Origin: Hominenteromicrobium mulieris
GTDB lineage: Bacteria; Bacillota; Clostridia; Oscillospirales; Acutalibacteraceae
NCBI GenBank assembly: GCA_021029595.1
Contig: JAJJOY010000013.1
Location: forward strand, 1-35,337
Length of the DNA stretch: 35,337 nucleotides
Direction: 5' to 3'
Part shown: positions 16,050 to 22,358 of the stretch, piece by piece
Layout of the letters: every line of letters begins with the position of its first letter
How positions within the stretch are numbered: the first letter of the stretch is position 1
The notes under the pieces: model-generated
What the model was told of the DNA's origin: nothing
Databases searched by the model: none
What the model saw: only the letters and a program-made list of their open reading frames with translations
Translations under genes and position numbers: made by a program

Positions 16050-16398
16050 GCCGTTCCTCGCTTTCCTTATCCTGTGTGTCGTCCCGATTCATTTGCCGCA
16101 GCCGGAAGCACAAAACAGTCACGCACACGCCGAGAAGAAACGCCAGAAGTCCGATGACGATGTATCCCAAGGCCGCGCCGCCGTGAAAGATGCTTGCCGC
16201 CGTTTCAAAGCCCGCATAGCCGCCGGTTTGAATTTTTACGGCAATATCAGGCATGACGAAAGACACACCCACAATCAGCGCAAGGCACGCCGCCACAGCG
16301 GAAGCCGCGGTAATCGTATTGCGCCGCAGCCGTTTCTCCCGCTCCATCTTGGCGATGCGCCGCTTTGCCTCCGCGACGCGTTCTTCATGACTCCGCAT
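16036..16398 (-). CDS. Two-TM membrane protein, candidate anti-sigma factor
   Basis: A 120-residue protein with a highly charged cytoplasmic N-terminal helix (about residues 1-27, MRSHEERVAEAKRRIAKMER), one membrane helix (28-50), a loop of about 25 residues outside, a second helix (75-98) and a charged C-terminus. GGAGGGG lies 8 bases before the ATG, and the start overlaps the sigma factor stop by 14 bases, the classic position of a cognate anti-sigma factor. It lacks a recognisable ZAS zinc motif or RsiW domain, so the anti-sigma role rests on position and topology only. Confidence 0.65.
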   Translation of the reverse strand: MRSHEERVAEAKRRIAKMEREKRLRRNTITAASAVAACLALIVGVSFVMPDIAVKIQTGGYAGFETAASIFHGGAALGYIVIGLLAFLLGVCVTVLCFRLRQMNRDDTQDKESEERHGAD

Positions 16399-16933
16399 TT
16401 GTAATCCCCTCCCGTTCCAGAAGCCTTCGCAGGCTTTCCTTTCCGCGATACACCATGTTGGTAATCTGCTTTACCGTTTTTCCCGTAACCTCCGCCGCCT
16501 GTGCGTAACTCATACCCTCAAAATAGGTCAGATATAGAACCTCCCGGTAATCCGGATTCATTTCACCCATGCAGAGGTGCAGAATGCGGTTTCGTTCTTC
16601 CGTTCGGATAACCTCCTCCACAAGCAGCTGCCCGTCCGATTCATCGGTCAGCTCGTCCAAACGGAACAGACACTTCCGCTTGCTCTTATGGCGCAGCGCC
16701 ATATTCCGCGCCGTCTTATACAGATATGCCTTGAAGCCACCGTCCCGGATGCGAGGCTTTTTCGTGAACAGATAGGCGAAAACATCCAGCATCAAATCTT
16801 CTGCTTCGTGGACATCGTGCAGATACCCGTCGATATACAGGGTTAGCGGATTGCCGTATTTTTTCATCAGGGCCTCCAGCCCCGCATCGTCGCCGTTCAA
16901 ATATCGGTGGTAAAAAGTCTCGTCGCAGGTCAT
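16385..16933 (-). CDS. ECF-type RNA polymerase sigma factor
   Basis: A 182-residue sigma-70 family protein of the extracytoplasmic-function size class. Region 2 is visible at about residues 10-75, with the HEAEDLMLDVFAYLF segment (core binding) and FKAYLYKTARNMALRHKSKRK (DNA melting). Region 4 is at about 120-175: NPDYREVLYLTYFEGMSYAQ, then the helix-turn-helix AAEVTGKTVKQITNMVYRGKESL. The ATG at 16933 has AAGGAAG 8 bases upstream; a GTG three codons earlier would overlap that site. A promoter at 17062-17091 precedes it. It is the first gene of the block that includes a candidate anti-sigma factor and PrsW, so release by regulated proteolysis is likely. Confidence 0.92.
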   Translation of the reverse strand: MTCDETFYHRYLNGDDAGLEALMKKYGNPLTLYIDGYLHDVHEAEDLMLDVFAYLFTKKPRIRDGGFKAYLYKTARNMALRHKSKRKCLFRLDELTDESDGQLLVEEVIRTEERNRILHLCMGEMNPDYREVLYLTYFEGMSYAQAAEVTGKTVKQITNMVYRGKESLRRLLEREGITNAES

Positions 16934-17061
16934 AGCGTTCACTTCCTTTTTGCGGGTGCTCCAAATGCAGAGGGGTATCCGCCAGGCGCTTGCCCTGCCG
17001 GAATTTCGGTGCTGTTCCTGAAAGCGCGGATCGGACGGCTTTTCCGCGTTCTCTTGGTCAA

Positions 17062-17091
17062 ATTATATCACAGGATACGTACGGATAGCAA
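17062..17091 (-). promoter_or_regulatory. Promoter of the sigma factor operon
   Basis: On the minus strand TTGCTA (17086-17091) and a perfect TATAAT (17062-17067) are 18 bases apart. The leader to the ATG is about 128 bases and GC-rich with short inverted repeats around 17020-17045, leaving room for leader control; no known riboswitch was recognised in it. Confidence 0.65.
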
Positions 17092-17151
17092 CCGGAACCG
17101 CAGATCATACCAATAGCACGCGCAGCCTGCCCAAGGTGCTTTTAGGTGAGG

Positions 17152-18159
17152 TCACACTTCGTCCTTTCTCCTCTGCTCCAAAAGCCAGGCTGTCATGTCC
17201 CGCAAAGTATCCTTCACCGGGCGCGGATGATATGCAAAGCATTCCGATGCTGCGGCATGGCTGAATTGTCCGTTTGAGGCAAGGACGGCAACGGAATAAG
17301 GTGTGAAAAACAGCGGCTTTCGCTTCTTCAGGCTTCGACGTTCATAGTATGGAGCCGCCAGCTTTGCAAACCCCAGTGGCAAGCAGATGGGTCGATACTT
17401 CTGCTTTGCGGTCTTTCCCACAAGCTGAAGCATCTTGCGAATGGTAACATAGTGGCCGGACAAAATGTATCCCTTACCGGGTTCTCCGTTCTCGGAACAG
17501 TCGAGAATGCCTTTTGCCACATCCCGTACATCCACGAAGTCATATCCGCCGCGAACGGCAAAGGGCAGCTTTCCGCGAAGAAAAGATTTCGCCATTGAGG
17601 TGAAGCTCCCTCCCTGTATGTCGCCCGGCCCGATGATGCCGGAGGGAAAGACAATGCTGGCATTCAGCCCGCGCTCCGCCGCATCGAAAACCAGCTCTGT
17701 TGCAGTTGCCTTGCTTTTGGCGTAATCTCCGTCCACAAGCCCCGGAGAGAATTCGCAATCTTCCGTAATGATGCAATCCTTTGACTTTTCCGGTATGGCA
17801 TGAACGGAGCTGACATAGACCATTTTGCCCACATTATGCTCCATACATTGCCGGAGAACCCTCCATGTCCCGCCTACATTGACCTGATAGAGCTTCGAAC
17901 CGGGTCTGGACGCGACAGAGACGATACCGGCGCAGTGAATCACACAGGTACGGCTGTCGGCATCCGCGAAGAAGTCTGTCAACGAGCTTTCCACGCACAC
18001 ATCACCGATGACGGTATGGACTTCTTTGGGGAGCAAATGGATATAGGGGTCATCACGCAGCACAAGCGCATGCACTTGCGCTCTGCGGCGTACCAGCTCC
18101 TCCGCAACAGCCCTACCGAGGAAGCCGGTAGCGCCTGTAACAAGATATTGATCAAACAT
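17152..18159 (-). CDS. NAD(P)-dependent epimerase/dehydratase family protein (extended SDR)
   Basis: A 335-residue cytoplasmic oxidoreductase of the extended short-chain dehydrogenase family. The N-terminus has the Rossmann motif TGATGFLG (residues 8-15), the central part has VIHCAGI and YVSSVHAIP, and the catalytic pair Tyr-x3-Lys appears as YAKSK. Extended SDRs of this length act on nucleotide sugars, dihydroflavonol-like ketones or 3-beta-hydroxysteroid-like substrates; the sequence style (VHALVLRDDP, DFVDVRDVAKGI) is nearer to the dihydroflavonol-4-reductase/3-beta-HSD group. The substrate is unknown. It is divergent from a TetR gene, and a palindrome overlaps its -10 box, so repression by that TetR protein is likely. 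GGAGG precedes the ATG by 8 bases. Confidence 0.9.
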   Translation of the reverse strand: MFDQYLVTGATGFLGRAVAEELVRRRAQVHALVLRDDPYIHLLPKEVHTVIGDVCVESSLTDFFADADSRTCVIHCAGIVSVASRPGSKLYQVNVGGTWRVLRQCMEHNVGKMVYVSSVHAIPEKSKDCIITEDCEFSPGLVDGDYAKSKATATELVFDAAERGLNASIVFPSGIIGPGDIQGGSFTSMAKSFLRGKLPFAVRGGYDFVDVRDVAKGILDCSENGEPGKGYILSGHYVTIRKMLQLVGKTAKQKYRPICLPLGFAKLAAPYYERRSLKKRKPLFFTPYSVAVLASNGQFSHAAASECFAYHPRPVKDTLRDMTAWLLEQRRKDEV

Positions 18160-18207
18160 GCAAAAAGCCTCCTCTCAAATAAGCATACAAGTGTTGATTA
18201 TCTTTCA

Positions 18208-18224
18208 CAAGTACAGTATACTTG
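18208..18224. promoter_or_regulatory. Candidate TetR operator
   Basis: The inverted repeat CAAGTA-cagta-TACTTG lies between the divergent SDR and TetR genes and covers the -10 box of the SDR promoter. TetR-family dimers typically bind such palindromes and block transcription. Confidence 0.6.
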
Positions 18225-18243
18225 AGAGGAAAGGCGGAAACAA
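18215..18243 (-). promoter_or_regulatory. Promoter of the SDR gene
   Basis: On the minus strand TTGTTT (18238-18243) and TATACT (18215-18220) are 17 bases apart, about 56 bases before the SDR start codon. The -10 lies inside the candidate operator. Confidence 0.6.
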
Positions 18244-18264
18244 TCAGCACTTGCCATACGACTG

Positions 18265-18305
18265 AAAGAAAAGCAACATTGTCTGTTGAAGTGTTGCTTT
18301 TCTTT
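18265..18305. repeat. 14-base inverted repeat upstream of the TetR gene
   Basis: AAAGAAAAGCAACA (18265-18278) pairs perfectly with TGTTGCTTTTCTTT (18292-18305) around a 13-base loop. It lies directly before the TetR ribosome binding site, so it may be an attenuator or a leftover terminator; the T-rich right arm is consistent with either. Confidence 0.6.
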
Positions 18306-18331
18306 GTAAACTTTTTTGGGAGGGGCTCTAT

Positions 18332-18901
18332 ATGGAGAAAATGGACGCAAGGAAACGCTATACGCAAATGGTGCTCAAGCAGTCTTTTCTGAAACTGCTG
18401 AAGGAAAAACCCGTAAACAGAATTACGGTGAAGGAGGTTTGTGCGCTGGCGCAGCTTAACCGCGCCACCTTCTATGCCCATTACAGCGATTGCTTTGCCC
18501 TGATGGAGAGCATTGAGAATGAACTCATCGATGCCTTTGAGAAATCCCTTCGCTATGTCAATTTGTTTGATGTGACGGCACTGATCGAAGCCATTTACGA
18601 TATGGTCGATCAGAATCAGGCCGCCTGCCGGGTTTTGATTCTGGGGAATACAAGCGCAACGGTCCTCATGCGGATGATTGCTTTGGCCAAGGAGGAAAGC
18701 ATTGCTTACTGGCGGAAAGAGCTGCCCTATACCGACGAAACAGAGCTTGAGATGATGTATACCCATCTGTCAAACGGTTTGATGCATGTCGTTGTGGAGG
18801 GCTATGACAAGTACAGCAAAGAGGAAATGATCCACTTTGTCAACCGCGTTGTAAAAGCCAGTCTTTTGCTGTTTCAATCGCCCCAAAGTCCTCTTGCTTA
18901 A
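18332..18901 (+). CDS. TetR/AcrR family transcriptional regulator
   Basis: A 189-residue regulator. The N-terminal DNA-binding domain (about residues 6-55) has the TetR pattern: a first helix TQMVLKQSFLKLLKEKP, then ITVKEVCALAQLNRATFYAHYSD, where VKEVCALAQLNRATFYAHY is the helix-turn-helix. The C-terminal half is a helical ligand/dimer domain with no conserved signature; its form (about 130 residues, YMM-THLSNGLMHVVVEGY) resembles TetR_C_7/DhaS-type domains. GGGAGGGG precedes the ATG by 6 bases. The divergent SDR gene and a palindrome between them suggest local control of a substrate-induced enzyme. The inducer is unknown. Confidence 0.9.
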   Translation: MEKMDARKRYTQMVLKQSFLKLLKEKPVNRITVKEVCALAQLNRATFYAHYSDCFALMESIENELIDAFEKSLRYVNLFDVTALIEAIYDMVDQNQAACRVLILGNTSATVLMRMIALAKEESIAYWRKELPYTDETELEMMYTHLSNGLMHVVVEGYDKYSKEEMIHFVNRVVKASLLLFQSPQSPLA

Positions 18902-18933
18902 CACAGCCTTTATGCCCGAACGGCATAATAAGC

Positions 18934-19032
18934 TTACAAAACGGTCGATGGTCAAGCCTCTCCGGCGTGCACGTCCGCCTCGTCTACTTGAACGGCGACG
19001 GCAGCGAAATTTACACCCACGACTTTGAATGA
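18934..19032 (+). pseudogene. C-terminal remnant of an unidentified gene
   Basis: After the TetR gene a protein-like stretch, LQNGRWSSLSGVHVRLVYL followed by NGDGSEIYTHDFE and a stop codon, is visible with no start codon or ribosome binding site. A terminator hairpin follows at 19065-19107, as expected for the end of a real gene. It looks like the tail of a gene whose body was lost when the neighbouring genes arrived. The parent family was not recognised. Confidence 0.35.
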
Positions 19033-19064
19033 TTATTTGTGTAATTTATAAATAAAATTTAAAG

Positions 19065-19107
19065 CGCCGCCCGCGAACCGCTTTCGGTTCGCAGACGGCG
19101 TGTTTTA
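19065..19107 (+). terminator. Terminator after the gene remnant
   Basis: CGCCG and GCGAACC pair with GGTTCGC and CGGCG around a GCTTTC loop with a small internal bulge, followed by TGTTTTATTT. It fits an intrinsic terminator for rightward transcription. Confidence 0.65.
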
Positions 19108-19129
19108 TTTGACAAGATTCGATATTTTT

Positions 19130-19300
19130 AAGTGAAATATTTCGCGCTGCGAAATGTGAAATTTGATGCTACGCATCAATTGAAATGAAATAAATCCCTA
19201 CGCGCTGCAGCGCGGTTCACACACCACAGGTATTTCACGTTACGCAGCAACATTTCACTGCCCGAAGGGCAATTTCACAAATCCCGAAGGGATTTATTTC
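19130..19300. repeat. Mosaic of short hairpins separated by TTTCA/TGAAA motifs
   Basis: A cluster of short perfect palindromes with 3-base loops: ATTTCGC-gct-GCGAAAT (19139-19155), TTGATGC-tac-GCATCAA (19163-19179), TGCCC-gaa-GGGCA (19259-19271) and AAATCCC-gaa-GGGATTT (19279-19295). They are separated by copies of TGAAAT or ATTTCAC. No coding potential is seen. It resembles REP-like interspersed elements of gut Clostridia, but no named family can be assigned here. Confidence 0.7.
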
Positions 19301-19304
19301 GTTG

Positions 19305-19342
19305 AAAAAAGAGCCTTGTCTTTTTGACAAGGCTCTTTTTTC
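19305..19342 (-). terminator. Terminator of the tRNA operon
   Basis: AAAAAAGAGCCTTGTC (19305-19320) pairs with GACAAGGCTCTTTTTT (19326-19341) around TTTTT. It ends 1 base from the 3' CCA of tRNA-Glu and has a T-run on the minus strand. Confidence 0.92.
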
Positions 19343-19417
19343 TGGTGACCCGGACGAGAATCGAACTCGTGTTACCGCCGTGAAAGGGCGGTGTCTTAAC
19401 CGCTTGACCACCGGGCC
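19343..19417 (-). tRNA. tRNA-Glu (anticodon UUC)
   Basis: The minus strand folds into a 75-base tRNA with encoded CCA. The acceptor stem GGCCCGG pairs with CCGGGTC, the anticodon loop CTTTCAC holds TTC, and the T-arm is CGAGTTCGATTCTCG. It follows tRNA-Met by 3 bases in the same transcript. Confidence 0.97.
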
Positions 19418-19420
19418 AGA

Positions 19421-19497
19421 TGGTAGCGGCAAATGGATTCGAACCATCGACACTTCGGGTATGAACCGAATGCTCTAGCCAACTGAGCTATGCCGCC
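19421..19497 (-). tRNA. tRNA-Met (anticodon CAU, elongator-type)
   Basis: A 77-base tRNA with encoded CCA on the minus strand. The acceptor GGCGGCA pairs with TGCCGCT, the anticodon loop is TTCATAC and the T-arm is ATGGTTCGAATCCAT. The fully paired acceptor start and the lack of the three G-C pairs above the anticodon loop fit elongator rather than initiator tRNA-Met; an Ile-lysidine type cannot be fully excluded by eye. Confidence 0.93.
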
Positions 19498-19525
19498 ATA
19501 TCTGCTCTATAATGTAGCGTAGATT

Positions 19526-19554
19526 ATTATAATACACGTTTTTTCTTTTGTCAA
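19526..19554 (-). promoter_or_regulatory. tRNA operon promoter
   Basis: A consensus sigma-A promoter on the minus strand: TTGACA (19549-19554), 17 bases, TATAAT (19526-19531), about 28 bases before the tRNA-Met 5' end. Confidence 0.92.
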
Positions 19555-19566
19555 GTGCTTTTTCAC

Positions 19567-19595
19567 TGGAAAATTCTATATTTCTGTGTTATACT
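19567..19595 (+). promoter_or_regulatory. Promoter of the YihY operon
   Basis: TGGAAA (19567-19572) and TATACT (19590-19595) are 17 bases apart, 54 bases before the GTG start of the YihY gene. The -35 matches 4 of 6 positions. Confidence 0.55.
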
Positions 19596-19649
19596 GTTCT
19601 CAAATTGCGCGATAAGACGTAAGGAAAGCGTGAGAAGGGAGAAAGCGCC

Positions 19650-20552
19650 GTGAAAATTCTGCTGAAAAAGCACTTCGGCTGGTTTTATGAAAAACTGAAT
19701 AACGACGCCATCGACTCCTACGCGGCGCAGGTTTCGTTCTGGATCCTCATTTCGTTCATTCCGTTCCTCATGCTGGTCTTAGCCCTTTTGCAGGTCATTC
19801 GGTTTGAAGACACCTCGCTTCTCGTGGCATTCGTTCAAATGCTTCCGCCGCCGGTGGAAGAAGTTGTCAGTTACTTATTTCAAGAGGTGCACGCGCCGCA
19901 GACGCTCATTTCCATGACGGCTATCACCTGCGTTTGGTCCGCTTCCACGGCTATGGTGGCGCTGATCAAGGGGCTTTACTCCGTTTTTGACGTTTCCAAA
20001 AACCACAACTATATTTTTATGCGTATTTTAGCCATTTTATACACGGTCGTGTTCGTCATGACGCTGCTTGTCAGCATGGGCCTGATGGTCTTCGGCGACA
20101 TGCTGTATGAATGGCTCATCACGGTGATGCCGCCGGCGTTCCCGACGCTCATCAACCGCTTTAAGCCCATCATGTCCTATGTCCTGCTGCTGTTCTTCTT
20201 CTGGTTGATGTTCATTGCCATTCCGCGCAAGCAGGTATCCCTGCGCAACGCGTTTTTCGGCGCAGCGCTGGCTTCTGCCGGGTGGGTCTTATTCTCGTTT
20301 ATCTTCTCCGTTTTCGTGGAGAACTTCGCAAACTACGCCACCATCTACGGCAGCCTTGCCGCTTTGGTCATTTTAATGGTATGGCTGTATGCCTGCATGT
20401 TTATTTTGCTCATCGGCGGCGAGATCGCCATGTGGCTGCAGCACAGCGGCATCAACCGCGATGTTTCCGACCTGAAAACAGAACGTCGCCGCCGCAAACT
20501 CATCTCAGAGAAAGGAAACGATGCAAATGGCAAAACCACAGACAAGAAGTGA
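19650..20552 (+). CDS. YihY/BrkB family inner membrane protein
   Basis: A 300-residue membrane protein of the YihY/virulence factor BrkB (formerly RNase BN) family. It has about six membrane helices and family features: an N-terminal DAIDSYAAQVSFWILISFIPF stretch (in two parts), SASTAMVALIKGLYSVFDV, and the C-terminal YGSLAALVILMVWLYACM followed by GGEIAMWLQ. The length is normal (about 290). The cytoplasmic tail is basic (KTERRRRKLISEKG). The GTG start has AAGGGAG 9 bases upstream. The function of the family is not established; transport or envelope roles are suggested. The end overlaps the next gene by 32 bases, so the two are co-translated. Confidence 0.93.
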   Translation: MKILLKKHFGWFYEKLNNDAIDSYAAQVSFWILISFIPFLMLVLALLQVIRFEDTSLLVAFVQMLPPPVEEVVSYLFQEVHAPQTLISMTAITCVWSASTAMVALIKGLYSVFDVSKNHNYIFMRILAILYTVVFVMTLLVSMGLMVFGDMLYEWLITVMPPAFPTLINRFKPIMSYVLLLFFFWLMFIAIPRKQVSLRNAFFGAALASAGWVLFSFIFSVFVENFANYATIYGSLAALVILMVWLYACMFILLIGGEIAMWLQHSGINRDVSDLKTERRRRKLISEKGNDANGKTTDKK

Positions 20553-21813
20553 AACCGCCCTGCAAAGCGCCGTGATGCGCTTTGGCGACGACGCGTTCCG
20601 CATCTGTTATATGCACACAAAAAGCGGCAAAGAGACGCTTACACTGCTTTCCGATGTATTTATGCAGTACTTTTTAGACACGCAAACCTTTAAAAGCGAA
20701 GGCGAGGAGCGCCTTTGGGTGCTGCGCACAACGCACAAGACCTGCATGGACTATTATGCACAGAAAATTCGAAAAAAGCTGACGGACGAGCAGATTGCAC
20801 AGCGCTCAAAAGACATGCCGTTTGAAACGCCGAAAGAACTCTGCGACATTTTACGCCTGCATTACACGCTGTTGACGGCGGTGGCGCTGCACTACGGTGC
20901 AGGTGACAACACGCGCATTATCGGCCGCGTGACCGGAAAATCCGCTTCTGCCGTGCAAAATCAGCTGGAAAAAGTCAAAAAAGCCGCGAACATGAGCGAG
21001 GACGACCTGCGCGAATGGGTAGAAACCCTGGAAACGCCGGACGATCTTCTGCACCGCGTGTATTATTCTGTTTTGAATGAATCGAAAGATCCGCATTTTA
21101 CCGCGAACAGCCGCGCAAAGCGTCTGAAGCGCAACGTAGACCGCGCCATGCCGTTTGCGGCCGTAGGCGTCATTGTAATCTGTTTATTGTGCGTTGTCGC
21201 CGTACGCGCGGGGTGGTTCGGCACGAAATACGTGCGCACGCCGGACGTGATTTTAGAGAGCGACACGCCGGTCTCGTCCGCCGCGGAAAGCGAAGTGAGC
21301 CACGTGACGCTGACTCCGGAGCCGACCGCTTCCGAAGACACGCGCGAAGCCGTGAACATGTCGCTTTCGATTTTTGTGCCGAGCGACAGCGGCCTTGACC
21401 AGTACAGCTATAAGAGTCTGCCCGCAGACGGTGCGGTGCTCGTGCAGAAAATGGCAGAAAAGGGCGCATTTCCGGAGGATGTGACGCTGGACGCGCTCGA
21501 CTACGTTAAAGACGGCGAGGTTGTCTCCACGATGAAGAGCGGCGAAATGCTGGAGGTGCGTTTGCAGTTTTCCGGCGCTTTGCAGGAATATTTAGACTCC
21601 GCCAGCTCCACGTCTTCTCTGGAAGCCATTGCAAAGACGTTCCGTGCATTTTATGAAGCTGCGGGCATGACGCTTTCTAACCTTGAGGTGTATTCGGACG
21701 GCAAGCCCGTCACCGTGGGCGATATGCAGATCAACTGCACATCGCTGATGTACGGCGAACTTCCCGTTTCCGCCGTTTTGGACGGCGACACAAACGAACC
21801 TACGGAGGGTTGA
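20521..21813 (+). CDS. Membrane protein with sigma-like cytoplasmic domain and GerMN-like outer domain
   Basis: A 430-residue protein with an unusual build. Residues about 8-160 resemble an ECF sigma factor: a region-2-like helix (GKETLTLLSDVFMQYFL, about 37-52) and a region-4-like part (LRLHYTLLTAVALHYGAGDN, then TRIIGRVTGKSASAVQNQLEKVKK, about 111-154). A membrane helix follows (about 211-229). After an S/T/E-rich linker, residues about 300-405 look like a GerMN domain: VTLDALDYVKDGEVVST, a long Ser-rich helix and a final VYSDGKPV strand, as in GerM and LpqB-type spore or envelope proteins. The 32-base overlap with YihY and the adjacent DUF3842 gene indicate one operon. Either of two ATGs (20521 or 20527) may be used. 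Function unknown; a transmembrane signalling role is inferred. Confidence 0.8.
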   Translation: MQMAKPQTRSETALQSAVMRFGDDAFRICYMHTKSGKETLTLLSDVFMQYFLDTQTFKSEGEERLWVLRTTHKTCMDYYAQKIRKKLTDEQIAQRSKDMPFETPKELCDILRLHYTLLTAVALHYGAGDNTRIIGRVTGKSASAVQNQLEKVKKAANMSEDDLREWVETLETPDDLLHRVYYSVLNESKDPHFTANSRAKRLKRNVDRAMPFAAVGVIVICLLCVVAVRAGWFGTKYVRTPDVILESDTPVSSAAESEVSHVTLTPEPTASEDTREAVNMSLSIFVPSDSGLDQYSYKSLPADGAVLVQKMAEKGAFPEDVTLDALDYVKDGEVVSTMKSGEMLEVRLQFSGALQEYLDSASSTSSLEAIAKTFRAFYEAAGMTLSNLEVYSDGKPVTVGDMQINCTSLMYGELPVSAVLDGDTNEPTEG

Positions 21814-21818
21814 TTTTG

Positions 21819-22223
21819 ATGAAAATACTCGTGATTGACGGTCAGGGCGGCAAAATGGGCGCAGCACTGACTGACCAAATTAAAAAGAACATGCCGGACG
21901 TGGAAGTCGTTGCCGTGGGCACGAACAGCCTTGCCACAAGCGCCATGCTGCGCGCCGGTGCGGACGCTGCCGCCACAGGCGAAAACCCCGTTGTGGTAAA
22001 CTGCACGTGGGCAGACGTCATCGTGGGACCCATCGGCATTATCTTAGCAAACGCGCTTTGGGGCGAGATCACGCCGAAAATGGCGGCAGCCGTTTCCGAA
22101 TGCGTTGCTAAGAAAATCCTGATTCCCGTTAACCGCTGCTCCGTAAGCGTAGTGGGCGTACAGGACAAGACGCTCTCGGAATACGTGCGGGATGCGGTCG
22201 CCATGCTGAAAAACATGCAGTGA
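21819..22223 (+). CDS. DUF3842 family protein
   Basis: A 134-residue cytoplasmic protein of the DUF3842 family, widespread in Clostridia and of unknown function. It begins with a Rossmann-like nucleotide-binding start (KILVIDGQGGKMG) and contains the conserved stretches AVGTNSLATSAMLRAGAD, GENPVVVNC and DVIVGPIGII. The ATG at 21819 has GGAGGG 9 bases upstream; in-frame TTG codons before it overlap the previous stop region. It starts 5 bases after the sigma-like gene, so it belongs to the same operon. The first motif suggests binding of a dinucleotide or nucleotide; this is inferred. Confidence 0.88.
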   Translation: MKILVIDGQGGKMGAALTDQIKKNMPDVEVVAVGTNSLATSAMLRAGADAAATGENPVVVNCTWADVIVGPIGIILANALWGEITPKMAAAVSECVAKKILIPVNRCSVSVVGVQDKTLSEYVRDAVAMLKNMQ

Positions 22224-22257
22224 GGAATATTGCGGCGACCGTGATGTTCTATGAAGT

Positions 22258-22320
22258 TGTGCGGCAAAGAAACGCCTTCCGCACATAACCTCGCCCGATT
22301 AGAACGCAAATATGCGTTCT
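22258..22320 (+). terminator. Two hairpins between DUF3842 and the NSS transporter
   Basis: TGTGCGG pairs with CCGCACA (22258-22285), and AGAACGCA pairs with TGCGTTCT (22301-22320) followed by TT and A-rich sequence. The second may be a weak terminator or attenuator before the transporter gene; T-runs are short. Confidence 0.4.
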
Positions 22321-22358
22321 TTAAAATATACAGGGGAAAAAATTTGGGAGGAAAACGT

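Noticed and set aside
16934-17061. Possible riboswitch in the sigma operon leader
   Set aside because: Short inverted repeats are present, but no conserved core of a known riboswitch class was recognised.
19235-19453. Short minus-strand frame over the tRNA genes
   Set aside because: It runs through both tRNA genes and their terminator; it is not a protein gene.
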